Source of the DNA: Bugula neritina
Lineage: Eukaryota; Bryozoa; Gymnolaemata; Cheilostomatida; Bugulidae
Direction of reading: 5' to 3'
Assembly: GCA_964035545.1 (NCBI GenBank)
Contig: OZ037767.1
Coordinates: forward strand, 6,686,207-6,750,206
Length of the DNA stretch: 64,000 nt
A program made the translations under genes and the position numbers. Each line of letters starts with the position of its first letter. The stretch's first letter is position 1. Below the pieces are notes generated by a model. That model worked only from the letters and a program-made list of their open reading frames with translations. It ran no database searches and was not told the DNA's origin. Positions 21,588 to 34,008 of the stretch are shown here, in pieces.

Positions 21588-22720
21588 ATTAGAAGTTGCT
21601 TACATGGAATTTTTTTTAAAAACTGTATCACTTGTAAATTAAAAACAGATTGCCTGCAACAGCTAGTACAAGGAGTTGAAAATAACAGCCAGTGTTATAT
21701 ATATACTTTTGCTTTTTTTGCCATTGATTTTTAATTACTATCACAAAGCTTATTATACTTAAAATACGACCAGTTGTAATCTATGCATATTGCCACAATT
21801 CTATGTAGTACCTGTAGTACCTGCTAACACTATATGTTATTTTTATATAATTGTGTATTAGAAGTTTTTCTGTATGACAGATGCCATATAATCTAAATCA
21901 TTTATTATAGCTGATATTTTATACATAAAACTTACACGAATTGCTGCTTTTTTAACATTTGAGTGCGATGTTTTTATGACAGTATATTATATTCTAGCAC
22001 CTGTAAATTAGCAAATTGATTGCTTTCAAATTTTAGCATAGTTTCATTTTAAATAAGTTTATATAAATGGATGTGAATATTTGATTATTATGTGCATTTG
22101 CATAATTTGCATTTCCAAACCCCAAACCCCAAACACTTAAAGTTTGTTTTTCTTTGAACTGAACTTCCTTCGCAGTTTTTCATTAGCAGAAGACCCTTTG
22201 CTTGCGATATGAAATTATTGTAAGAAGGCGGTCACTAGAATACGACTCAGAGCATATATAAGTTAAATGTGAGTCCCATTAGATTGTAATTTGTATTTGC
22301 TGACAAGTTTACTCAACTGTAAAAATCTTTTTTGTTTATAGAAATTAGAATATAACTTACAAAAAATGTTGTAACCATTATCCACAGTTTGGCAACAAAT
22401 TTTTTTACAAGTATGACTGCAGGTATGACTGCGTCTGCAACTTGAAACAGTTTTGTGCTACTGTGACAGTTAAATCTTTAAGTTGATTACTCATTGTAAC
22501 TGTTTACCTTCAACACTAAAAAGATCCGCCCATCTGTACTTTGCACCTTTCTGCAGTACAATTGGTCAGGTAGTTTTTTATTTGTACAAATTAACAATAA
22601 AGATGTCTTAACTGATTAGCTTTTGCGAAATTTACAACATTCCATGACATGATAAGATTTATTGCAATAACCTTTACTTGATCTTGTTTTAAACAAACTT
22701 GTATCACATTTTTTATAACT
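21588..22720. other. No gene seen
   Basis: AT-rich intronic sequence between the ankyrin locus and exon 8 of psi-B. I see no exon, SINE or structured repeat. The CCCCAAACCCCAAACAC near 22116 is too short and irregular to be telomeric. Confidence 0.5.
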
Positions 22721-23227
22721 CATAGTGATTATCAGTACATCATCACTGGAGCCAAAAGAGCATAAACCTCTGACACTGCAGTAAAAGCAAGCCTATTTGC
22801 AGCATGAATATGTTTTAAAGCTATAGTAGATTTAAGTCAAATTAAAGGGCTGAAATGGTATGCTGTAATCACACTAATAACAGTTTATTTAAAAAGTTTA
22901 AGGTTTTGAGATTCTAGTTAAATTTTACTTTTATGAATGGTTGGTCAAATGCATTATCTCATAATTTTAGGTTGTTGAAAACAGCCAAACACATAGATGC
23001 CCTATTAATTAGCTGAAACAGCTTCATCAATTAATAGGAAGCTTGGTCTAATTGATTTTGTGACCCCAAAATATCTGAGCCTATCATTGAAGAAATCTAA
23101 TTGACTAGAATTGTTTGTATAAATAAAGCATTACTAGTCTAGACATATAACACTGACCCCCCCCCCCCCACCCGCTCTCCTTTTGTTATCACAGTTTGGA
23201 TATAGGTCTAGTAAAATGAACCATTTT

Positions 23228-23372
23228 ATAAGCAGCTGCGTATTGGAGGTGACTGGGTGCAGTAGTTTGGGTTATAAAGTTTGGAGTTGGGGGTTTCAAC
23301 CTAAACCTCCAACTTCAAATTTGAGAACCCCAAACTACTGCAGTCGGTCACCTCTAACTCAGAGCTGCTTAT
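23228..23372. repeat. Foldback element, ~70-bp inverted arms
   Basis: The left arm starts ATAAGCAGCTGCGTATTGGA, continues GGTGACTGGGTGCAGTAGTT and TGGG, and is mirrored at the right by CCCCAAACTACTGCAGTCGG then TCACCTCTAAC and GAGCTGCTTAT. The whole segment folds into one long imperfect hairpin. A C-run (23158-23170) lies just upstream. The open frame across it is a by-product. Confidence 0.8.
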
Positions 23373-25363
23373 AGAACAGTTCTATAAAAACCCGAAGCTT
23401 TATATAATTATTGCAAGCACTTATGAATAGTTTCTTAATAATATATTAAAGTATAAATGGTTATGAAATATATACTCAATGTCTACAATTCACTCTCTGT
23501 TGGGCATAACTTGAATTGATTTCGTATGCAAAATCTTATTTTGCACAGCATAACATATAGACCAACAAAAAGAGCAATTTGTATGTAAACAGTTATATTA
23601 ACTATGAAATTTGTTGCAGCAGAACAATGTTGCGAAACAATAAAATTACAAAAGAACCAAGCTTTGAGTCATAAAATAAAATGGCCAACATTAGGGTAAA
23701 ATATGCCTTATTAAATTTCATGCTACCAATTTATTAACTAATTTTATAATTTAAGGTTCAGTTGACTTTTATTTTATTAAAACATCATTACTAATTACTT
23801 TAATAAATTTAGTACTTTTGTTTTTAACTGAAATAGACAATTGCAGAATCACTTTTGTACATTGAATGAATTTAACACTGTACATTACATGAATTATTGT
23901 GTAAACTCACAGTTGCTTTCATAAATGGGTTAAATGTTGTATCTATAGGTAGCTTAAAGACATTCCACAGCTGACCATTAATATGTATAGAACAGAACAT
24001 TCAGGTATTTTGAGTAAAGTAAATATATTCACATTCATGGTTCCTGCATTTCTTCTACAAAATTTGATACAGGAATTTTAAGGAAGTGAACACTACCAAA
24101 TATTTAGTCAACCAAAGCTAACTACTCTGGTAAATAGTAGCTAGTTATAATAGTTATTATAAACAAACAATAGATAACTTTATGTTAAAAAAAATTATTA
24201 TGTGGATTCAGGTGATGAAATTCTGTCATTCAAAATAACTTACAAAATACAGTTTAACCTAAATTAAAAATGCCCATATGGTAAAAGATAACGTTATGAC
24301 TAATGTGATCTGGGCCATATATATAACAGTATATAAAATATAGTATATTATATTACATTATATTCCAACTATTTATTGCAGAATAATGATATACTTTTAT
24401 AATAACTTTATTAATAAGTGCAGGCATGGTATCTTTGGCAATTATAACTTATAAAAGCATGCATCTATAACTGCCAGCTGTTATGGAAAAAAATGATCAA
24501 TGAGAAAACAACTCCTGGTTACTAACTACAGAAATATGTTATTGTGTATAAATACTCATTATACAAAGATTAATAAACTTACCTATTTTAGGCGGCCTGA
24601 AGTATGAAACTATTGAGCAGCACCAAACAAACCCTCCTATTACTTCAAACGGCAGCAAAAATTCTCCAACATATATAATTGTGAAAAGTAAATATTTTAC
24701 CAGACAGAGAAGTCACCTGTGCAGACTGGTCAGTATAGCTTCTACTACATCTACGACTAATTTGCAATGTGGTCTTTAATATTTCTAGATCTTCTCTTAG
24801 TTAAGTAGATTAATTACAAAGATTGCCAGGCAAGTTTCCTAGCATCGTGTAGCCTAAGCTAGTTAGCTACTGGAAACAGCATAGGGAATGGTCATTATTA
24901 TTTAGATTATTCAGTTAATCAAATGCTTAAATGACAGTGACTACTGAGATAAAAAGCAAACAAAAATTTTTGATCCTAATTATAGTAATTAGAAGAAAAA
25001 ATTCTTTACTTTTTTTTGGTACTAGATACTATAGAATTTCATCCCATTTACATTATAACATATTATGATATATTGATCTAAGCACTAACTAGGATGCGAA
25101 GATCTTGGATAAACTTGCAGCAAGTTTAGAAAAATTCAGCCATTTTGATAAGTTTCAGAATTTTACTAGACAACTTTATTTAATATGAGACGAGTCAGTT
25201 AATTAATGCATCACATTTTTTATTTGGTCTGTTATGCAAAAATGTTTTGCTTCTACGAAACTAATACTAAAGAAGAGAGGTGAAAAACAGCTATTAAATA
25301 GCGAAACCTTAAAAATAATCTGTTTAAAATTTTTAGTTATTCATAATAAAATGATTGTAATGG

Positions 25364-28300
25364 TTAAATATTTTCTTCTTCTATATTTACAATCTCTTCT
25401 GGAACACGTAGAGGCCACCTGTGCTGTGCCTTCATAATTAGTATGTAGACTAGCAGTAGAATCCCCTACAGAACAGGCAATTTATATACATACAAAAACT
25501 ATATTTAGTTTTGATTTTGATGTAACCATTTTTTCATGAATATATAGAGTAGACAGGTATAGGAAAGCATAATGCACCTAAAAATGTTACTGGTTCTCAT
25601 ATGCAACATATATTTTCCAGGAATACTATGCATTTCAGCAATGGATTCTGTAAATTACATATATTGTTTTTAATTCTTAAAAACAGACAATAAAGACTAA
25701 ACAGAACACACTTACAGTGAAAATGTTTAGAAATCCACAGACAGAGCACGCCCATGCAAACTCATACTGTTTAACTAAGTAACCAGCGAGAGTTGGTCCA
25801 AGAAATGCACCCAGTGAGAACCCAGATGTGAACAGTCCAGAAACCAACCCAAACGTCTGCAAGTTGTCCGGTAAACCACAACTTCTGTAAAAATACAAAT
25901 AGTTAAACACAACAGAGCTACGTGTCTTATATTTTGTAATAGCTGTTTAATATATCTATACAAGCTCTCATTTCTTTTTCAAAAACATCTTTTGTAGAAA
26001 AGTGTTGCAACATACAACTTGAACACATAGCTAGTACGTACTTGATTATTCACATATATACAGTTGTCTAGAATCTAAAGAAAATGATCACTAAAATATT
26101 TTGCCCTGACTTAACCAAAATAATAATATTGCTAGCAAAGGGCAAACGGTTGATAATCACCTTGCCATTCTGTATGAGAGAGGAAATATCGGAATTATGA
26201 TTCCTCCAGCACCAACACCAAACAGTATCAAAGCTATAACTGTTTCAGGTATGCTATAAAATAAATATACTTGTTGATACTATAACACATTTATATTTAA
26301 CATATCAAGTAAATAAGTTTCAGAACAGCCAATTCAATTCTAGATATTACCTAATAGAGATAAACTTTGCCAACCAAGGATTGGGTCCAAGTAGGAGAAA
26401 TCCTACTGCAGTGATAAAAGAACCAATCACGGCTAGTGACCCTTCTAGTCCCTAAGTTAAAGTAGAAAGAAAAGTTTAGATTAAACCTCTCAAATAGAAA
26501 ATTGTCAACACTCAAAGCGATAAGTTTTATAGAATATAATAACTAATTTGAATATATATATACTTTTAATTTCTACATATCATGTATCTAATCATCAAAG
26601 TAAAAGGTTTGAAAATTTCTCATAAATTTATGAACAAAACTCACTCATACAAGGTTATAGTCACTATCCCTGTGAGAAATCTTTGATGGAAAGGGTTTGT
26701 TCTTTAAGTGGGCTAAGGACTTATTTAGATAAGACACAAAAGCAATTATGACTAGATGCTCTTCCTGACCTCACCGATGACCTTGTCCGCCCCGACTCAT
26801 GACTTTCACGGGCTTTCCATGTACCGATCTCAGATCGATCTCGCTGAGATCGATCTGAGAAATGGGCTCAGATCGATCGTTTTTCCATGAGAGTGTCAGA
26901 TCGATCTCGCCGAAGTTACCTCCTCTTAAGTGAAGGATACTTTAAAAGTATAATTTGTTAACCTATTTGAGTGATTAAAAAGCTACTACTGTTGAAAACA
27001 AGATGGTCGTAGTCTAAAATTTAATCCCAGCTATAAACTATACGCAGCAAAGCTTTCAGTGTATGGTAATTTAGCCAATTTAAAATAATTAATTTTAATT
27101 TTTTAGCTTGACAGCTTATATAAAATTAATGGCTGTCTTGCAGATTATTAATAAACTTACAGGACTGTTAGGCTTAAAATTACAAAGAAAATAGCTAATG
27201 AAACTAAGTTTCAATAGTCATATAAATTCAATTTAAATTCTCCCATTTTTTTACCTTCTACTGCATATAATTGAGTTTTCTTAATCATTGTACTGAAGGT
27301 CAGAGTTTTTGGCATCTGAAAAGGTGGTTTCCATAATTATTTAATACTTTGCTCAGTAATTATCAATAAGTTATCATTTTTATTAGCAGACAACATTGTA
27401 GCGCGCAGTCTTTTTCTACTTCTCAGATCGATCTGGCGTCTTTCCATGGTCTTATTGACATGAGATCGATCTGAGTTCGAGCTCTACAGACCGACCAGCT
27501 CAGATCGACGGAGATCGATCTTTGGCGTCTTTCCATGGATCGATCTCGCTGAGATCGGTACATGGAAAGCCGGTGTTTGTGCTATGCAAACGCTCTAACC
27601 CCTAACCTCTAACCCCTAGACCACAGCTGCTCCCATTGAACTAGAAACTATATAAACTATATAGTTTCAGTTCAGTTCAGTTTAACTCTCTTCACAAATT
27701 TATGTACAAAGATGGTTCAAATTAAAGTTTTCAATAACCACTTATAAACAACACACTAAAAATATATAATATGTATTAGTTGCAAGTGCTATATAGTATG
27801 CAACAGAAAAATACATTATTTGCTCAAGAGTCTGTAGCAAACTTCTACTATATAAACAATGATGCAATTTGGGATGAGATAAAATTGTCATCCTTTAATA
27901 TTAAAAACTCTTCTGTTAGGAGCACTTACCTTGTCACTGATGTAGCCCATCACTGGGGCCAAGAGAGCATATATCCCTGAAGCTACAGTAAACAGCAAAC
28001 CTATTTGTGGTATGGATATGTTTGGAAACTAAAAAGAGATATTTCAAATGTGAGAATCAGTTAGGTTTTTATTCAATTTGTTTGTTTTTTGCAAAAATTT
28101 ATTCATTTAAAGCTCTACCTCAAGATTCAAGGGTAAATATTTTTAAATGTCAAAGCATACTACTACGGTACTGAACACTCTTTGTTCTAGCTTAGAGTCA
28201 ATTTAATGTACATCAAGAATTGACAATACTGATATAATTAGCATTGCTTAATAAGAGTGAAGTTGTGAATTTGGAAAACTTTTGTGCAGTAATATTTAGC

Positions 28301-31300
28301 TCACTAAATTTATGTGTAGATTGGTGGAATAATTGTTACTTTCATGCAATAACTTTTATCGATATATTAAATGACTAGTAGAATTTTTTTGTTCTGAAAC
28401 TAATTTTTATACTAATTAATAAAAATGTAAATTTTGTGAAACATTATTGTACAAACTTATATATAATTGCTTTAAAAAATAGATTACCTAGACATTATAT
28501 AAAATGTGTGCTAAAAGTAGCATAACTGAATAAACTGTATACTGTGTGTAGTATTATACAAACTCACAGTTGCTTTCATAAATGGGCTAAAGGTTGGACC
28601 TAGGTAGCTTAATGACATTCCACAGCTGACCATTAATATGTATAGGACAGAACACCCAGGTATTTTTAGTAGAGTAAATACATTCACATTCAGTTGCTGC
28701 ACTTCCTCTACAAAATATGCAACACATGGATATAAAGAAAGTGTGAATAATGAATATGAAAAAAAAAGAATTTTAATAACAGATGCACAACACTGCCTCT
28801 AGTCATAATAATATTATATAGTAATTATTTTGAATTTGGTTATTCAAATTCCATACACTGTAGTTATCTACGCAATATTGAAACAATAGCTAAAAGTGAC
28901 ATCGAAATTACAGCTATGCATAATAGAACTGTAGAGTTGTCTTCCAATATCAATCGAGTGTGGGAGATAACTGTAGCCTTAAAAGATAAGATAGAGTTTC
29001 AAGAATAAATACATACGTAACAATAATGACTCTAAGAATGTTCTCATGCAGTCGAGATTGTATATAATGAGTATATGAGAAACAAAATTAGGAGTAACAG
29101 TACATCAACTAACAGATCTAACTGCCTATTCAACAAAGTTCTATGGCCATCAGCAAATGGATGCTTTTTGACAGCATATTAAGTGAAGTAATTAGTAAAT
29201 TTGGCACTGCGTGTACTAGAGATAACAAAGTAAACTTAGCAATTTTATGTAATTTTATTTGGAGATTCCGCTAACTCACTTTATACCAGCTGAAAGAGAA
29301 AGCAACTCTACTAATTACCTGTTTACTATAGCTAAAATAAAATATTACATATTATACAAAGATTAATAAACTAACCTATTTTAGGCAGCGTGAAGTATGA
29401 AACCACTGAGCAGCTCCAAACAAACCCTCCGATTACTTCAAATGGCAGCAAAAATCCTCCAACCTATAAAATTTTTAAGAAAAACATAGCATACAAAGAG
29501 TAGTTATAGAAAGCTGTAGTGTTGAGTTTACCTAGTGACTCCCGTGGTGTAATGGTAGCACAAGCTTGCTGGCAAGCCAGAGGACTTGGGGGGGGGGGCA
29601 ATTATTTTTTAAAAGCTATGATACAAATAATAATTCAGACTAATTTATTTCTTGAAGCTTTTACTATGGTGTCATCCCAGATAGACATTATTTATTTATA
29701 ATAATTTGATGTAGCTTTGTTTGAGCTTTCATCAGCACTGCTTGTGTTGAGTACATGCTCAAATAGTAATGGCGCTATATCTTGAAGATTACCATTAGTG
29801 CCATTTCTTTCAGTTTATTACATCTATATATTTGCTATAGAAATCAAACCAGTAAATAGAATAGTAGATATATTATATATAATTAGGTCTTTCCAACAAA
29901 AGAACAGCATGAATTACCCAAATACTTAAATTATTATTTGTAGGGCTTTGAGACACAGTGGAGATGAAATATTAAGGGCTACCTTCTTCGACTTTGCCCA
30001 AATATGTCCTGCAGAGTCAAAAGTAGTTACATTTATTTTTGCTATAGAGGTTATTGTTGCACGTATGCATGTCCAGATGCTAATTTTGGTATGAAAAACA
30101 AAAATTATTGCTAATTGTTGTTAAAAAGTGCAAGATACATAAATCATAATATAACAGAGGTTTTGCTTTTTAGTGCTGAATAACTAAACCGTACTAATGC
30201 TAACACTGTTGGGCGGAAACATGCAACTTTGATGTCACTCAACTTTCTAAATTTTGGTTTAGCTTTTAGATTTAAAGCTTGATAGTTTTATTTTACAGAT
30301 TTATAGCTTCAAATAGCACCAGTATCTGAATACATATTATGCAACCCAACTGATCTACCTAGCATGTCTTGAACTAATCTTTTATTAGCTTTTATTAGCA
30401 AAATGAATAATAAATTGCAACTTGAAAAGTTCTATAGAATAAATAGAAAAATATTTTCGTGCCTGTTAGGTAACACCTTCCAGATTTTCTGTTTTCTACT
30501 CTCATCATCAATAATTTATATAAACATAAAAATATTCTAGATATATATGGATGCGGTTTAGATATAATCAAAGATTTTAATTAGTATAGAAACAATTTTG
30601 AACAATAGCAAGTTTAAATGGAAGTATCTTAAGTTTATAATAGCAAAGCATATTGGGAAATATTAGGAATGCTAGTAAGCAAGGATGTTAAGCAAAATAA
30701 CACAATCAATTTATGCTGTTTTATGCCAGCTGTTGTTTGGGCATGTGGCTTGTTATTCTAATTACCCAGGCTGACCAGTTCTCAGTTTATGCTGTTTAGA
30801 CGTGATTATAGAAACTGTAGAAATTTTATATAGGTAGGGAAGTCAGCAAGCTTCAGAAAGCAATTAGCTTTTATATGCTTTTGTACTTTGATTGTAATTT
30901 TAGTTTTCTTAAGACAGTTTAATTAGCATATAGTTATATTTTGTAAATGCAGTAGACTTGTCATTATATTTTATGGAGTTTACTAAATGTCATATCATCT
31001 ATGTATATATTTGTGTTTGGGGTTTGTTGTAACATAATACTATAATATATGCTTTTAGATATCGTGGTCAATTGGTATAAATAAAACTATTACTACACAA
31101 TCATTGAATTTACTTTATCTTATATATATATAATATAAATGGTAAACATAGATTAGTGCTATAACAACCTTACAACAACTAGTTTGCATCATAAACTATA
31201 ACCATGCATCTAATATAAGTTTATCAGTTCACATGGACTTAGAGCCTACAAGAATTAACATACAACTTGGAAGTAGTTTAAACATCTTAGGGTACTGGCA

Positions 31301-34008
31301 GTGAGTGAACTCTTCAAAGATAAACTGTAAGACTGAGAGTCATGTTTAGTCAGAATTTTAGGATTGCAACTTTGATATAATAGTTTAACTTACATCGTAC
31401 AATGCTCCACCAATGGCTGGACCCAATACTAATCCAATTCCACAAAAAGTTTCTATAATGCCCTACAATATGAATATGTAGAAAAAGTAACATAGCAATT
31501 TTTTGGCTTCAGTTACACTTTTCTTTATGCTTGTAGCTAATAATGTCTACCCAGTAAACAGTTCTTCCCCAAAGATTTTTATTTCCAACCGTCCATAACT
31601 AGCCCCTGCTGCAGCATGCTTAAGTTAACCTAAAATATTAGTTGCATTATAGAACAACCCTGAATATAACAGGACAGTTTGTAGTTAGCTAATCTGTCTG
31701 ATTTGATTACTAATATTACTACTCTTTCTACTCGAAGATTCTATAACTAGTGTGATGATGTTTTACATGTTTATGCAAGACTTGTAAGATTCACACATCA
31801 CTGTATTTTACAATTTTTGCTGCTAGGGTTAAAGTGCAAGTCTAAGTGCAATCTGTCCCATGACATTCCCTTAAGGCTTTAAATTTGAAACTTCATGGAT
31901 TCCAATATAAGATTTTATTTTGTGAAAGCAGCTTAGGAACCATGCCCATCAGTTTTTTATATTCAAATTAGGTTTCAACTAGAAAAAAATTCACAAAACT
32001 AAAAAGCAGACACTAATTAGTGACTCACTATTGCTTTGCCGACATCATGTGGGAAAGTTGCTGCCATAATAGAATAGGCAGCAGTCATCATCATGGCTGC
32101 TCCATTTGCTTCTATTGATCTGCATAGGAAGCACATGGCAATGTAGACTGGCCCATCTGGTGCTCTATCTAGAAACCTGTCATAATTTTATAGATTTGTG
32201 GTTTAAAGTACTTTATGAATATTGCATACTTTACACATGGTGTGGTATATATCATGGTAAAATTATGGCTTTTACAGATGTTTGCCGACTTTGGTGTTTT
32301 TATACTGCAGTCAGAACACATGCACTAGTGTAACTAATAGGCTGCAATAACTATTAAATGACTGTTGTTTTATTTATGTAAATTTTTAATATATTTTCTT
32401 TCTGTTCCAATTGCTTACCCGAAGGCTAGTCCACACCCACCAAATATAAAAGACCCAGAGAGGTACATATATTTGGCTCCAACCTTTTGAATCTGTAAGC
32501 AACACCAAGGAACAAGTAAATACAAATTTAGAAGATCCGTACGACTATGAGAAGTGCATGTCTTGCTTTTTTGGACATATTTCATAAGTGAACACTGGCT
32601 ATGTGCATTTATTGTTATAAAGTGACTCAATTAAAGCTGCCAATTTGATGAAAGCATCGGAGTGACTTTTTCTAACGTGTTTGGAGCACAAGCTTTACTT
32701 ACAATAGATCCATATATGGGAGATGTTACAAATATTACTAGTTGATAAACACCAAACACCAATCCAACCACAGTAGGGTCAGCTCCTTTCTTGGCTGCTT
32801 CACTCGGATAAAATGGAGCAATGATGCCGGAAGCAACAGCTTGTGCTAAACTCATCAGTGAAAGTGTGGCTGCAATGAGTATCTGCCTTTTTGTCCATTT
32901 TGTCCTGTTATCCGTATCTATAATCAAAATGATGAAATAATTAAGATACACTGCGTGCAATATTTTATGTTTTTCAATTTTTTACAGTTTATTGCTTGCA
33001 AGTTTGAAGCTTTTGAATAATTATCTTCTTCAAACTGAGAAGTGACTACCAAAATTGATTGGTATTGCCGTAGCATAATCACTGCAAGATTTCACCTTCT
33101 ACCTAGTGCTAGAGTTACACACTACAGGAAAAACAAGTTGTTTCCGCTTCAGTAAGCTCTTACAGTTTTAAATAAAATTTGCATAAAAACCTAAACTTTT
33201 TAAATTTGATTAATAAAGAAAACAATAAGCCTAGTTCACTACCTACCACAGCTTTTCATATCATTGTAACATTCCCCAGTCTTGTTTCGTATACTTTGTA
33301 ACATGTTCTATACAAATTTACACTTTTGTTCAAGCAGTCAATTGCCAAAATTAACATAATTTCAAATCCTAGTTAATAAAACTAAATAATGTTTACAAAA
33401 GTGAAATTAACTCAAACTGGAAATGTATGTCAAGTATAGGTTACTTTTCTGTTAGTTTATATCTTCATCTGATGTGGCTATACAATTTCTTGCTGGCTCT
33501 ACTAGTCAGATTAATACAAAAACTATTTGTTAAGAGTTTAAAGTTTTACCAAGTAGTTGTAACAGAAGTTCTTGGTAAACCAATATCACCAAGCATAGAT
33601 GGAGTTCGTAATGGAGAAATTGAGAAAAGCCTTTTTTCTAGACTATAGAAATGTAGCAAAGGAATTTATATATCTGTGCAAATTTCAACTCACATCCCAT
33701 ACTTCAATCATTTAATAAATTAAAAAAATTCAGCTGTTAAAGTTTCTCCACTTCCACGCATAAACTACACCGAACTTCAAATCTACCATTGAAATTTAGT
33801 TCAATAAGAATTAGTATCTCTGTATGGAGGTATGATAGTTGTAACTACGACATGCAAGGCAGCCATCAGCTTTATGGAAACCGAAGAGAAAGTAACTTTA
33901 CTTACTTGTAGATGTAGCTTCTAAATGAGATGAGTCACTCTGGATAGAGCCGGGGCTTTCAGTAGGTATTAGTAAGGTTCTCTCACTGCTTGAGCTAGGG
34001 CCCATCAT
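25364..34008 (-). CDS. SLC18B1: SLC18B1-like vesicular polyamine transporter, copy C
   Basis: Twelve exons, in transcript order: 34008-33906, 32917-32703, 32492-32419, 32176-32029, 31462-31394, 29463-29376, 28707-28568, 28028-27930, 26451-26351, 26253-26161, 25884-25716, 25465-25364. The CDS is 1401 bases (466 residues), all introns GT-AG, no stop. The protein is a two-by-six-helix major facilitator. Residues 1-45 are cytosolic, Ser/Glu-rich and contain ERTLLIPTE, a possible dileucine sorting signal. PFYPSEAAKKGADP follows helix 1; FLDRVPDGPVYIAMCFLCR is the strongest SLC18B1 signature; GIGLVLGPAIGG matches the antiporter motif of helix 5, echoed by FSLGAFLGPTLAGYL in the second half. Known family role: proton-driven polyamine loading of vesicles; substrate here is inferred. 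Introns hold a SINE with a nested DNA element and a tRNA-like SINE. Copy D lies 1.57 kb upstream in the same direction. Confidence 0.92.
26651..27638 (-). repeat. tRNA-SINE family 1, copy split by a nested element
   Basis: The part at 26651-26811 starts GGTTATAGTCACTATCCCTG and reaches CCCGACTCATGACTTTCACG. The rest resumes at 27571 and ends AGACCACAGCTGCTCCC. Between them lies the 759-base element at 26812-27570. The head carries a duplicated TAACCCCTAACCTCTAACCC stretch. It lies in intron 8 of transporter copy C. Confidence 0.85.
26812..27570. mobile_element. 759-bp nested non-autonomous DNA element rich in GATCGATC
   Basis: Ends are inverted repeats: GCTTTCCATGTACCGATCTC plus AG at the left and its exact complement at the right. 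They are flanked by CGG on both sides (26809-26811 and 27571-27573), consistent with a 3-base target duplication. Both subterminal zones repeat the palindrome AGATCGATCT and the word TTTCCATG several times, like arrays of transposase binding sites. The AT-rich core has no ORF. The class is unknown to me. GC content of the ends is far above that of the host sequence. Confidence 0.85.
29521..29612 (+). repeat. Short tRNA-like SINE copy with G-run
   Basis: Begins GTTGAGTTTACCTAGTGACT, then CCCGTGGTGTAATGGTAGCA (tRNA-like A-box region), GCTTGCTGGCAAGCCAGAGG and a run of G where the B box should be, then CAATTATTTTTT. It matches the 39917 copy in order and spacing. It lies in intron 5 of transporter copy C. 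Confidence 0.6.

Larger units (their letters stand above)
14815..24670 (-). pseudogene. SLC18B1-like transporter, copy psi-B, 5'-truncated pseudogene
   Basis: Recognisable exons, by alignment with copies C and D: exon 6 at 24583-24670, 7 at 23911-24054, 8 at about 22722-22819, 9 at 15950-16052, 10 at 15753-15845, 11 at 15226-15398 and 12 at about 14815-14894. Exons 1-5 are absent. Damage is clear. The exon 6 acceptor AG is now AT. Exon 7 is 144 instead of 140 bases and hits TGA at once. Exon 8 has indels and stops. Exon 9 is 103 instead of 101 bases. Exon 11 is 173 instead of 169, with TGCA repeated at its donor. Exon 12 has a 4-base insertion. The conserved FLGPTL in exon 11 has become FLEPTL. 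The intron between exons 8 and 9 is about 6.7 kb and holds the ankyrin gene on the other strand, a MITE and SINE copies. Exons 9-12 could still be transcribed, but no intact transporter is possible. Confidence 0.88.

Noticed and set aside
27595-27625. Telomere-like CTAACCCCTAACC words
   Set aside because: They are a small internal duplication of the SINE head (GGTTAGAGCG complement), not a telomeric array.
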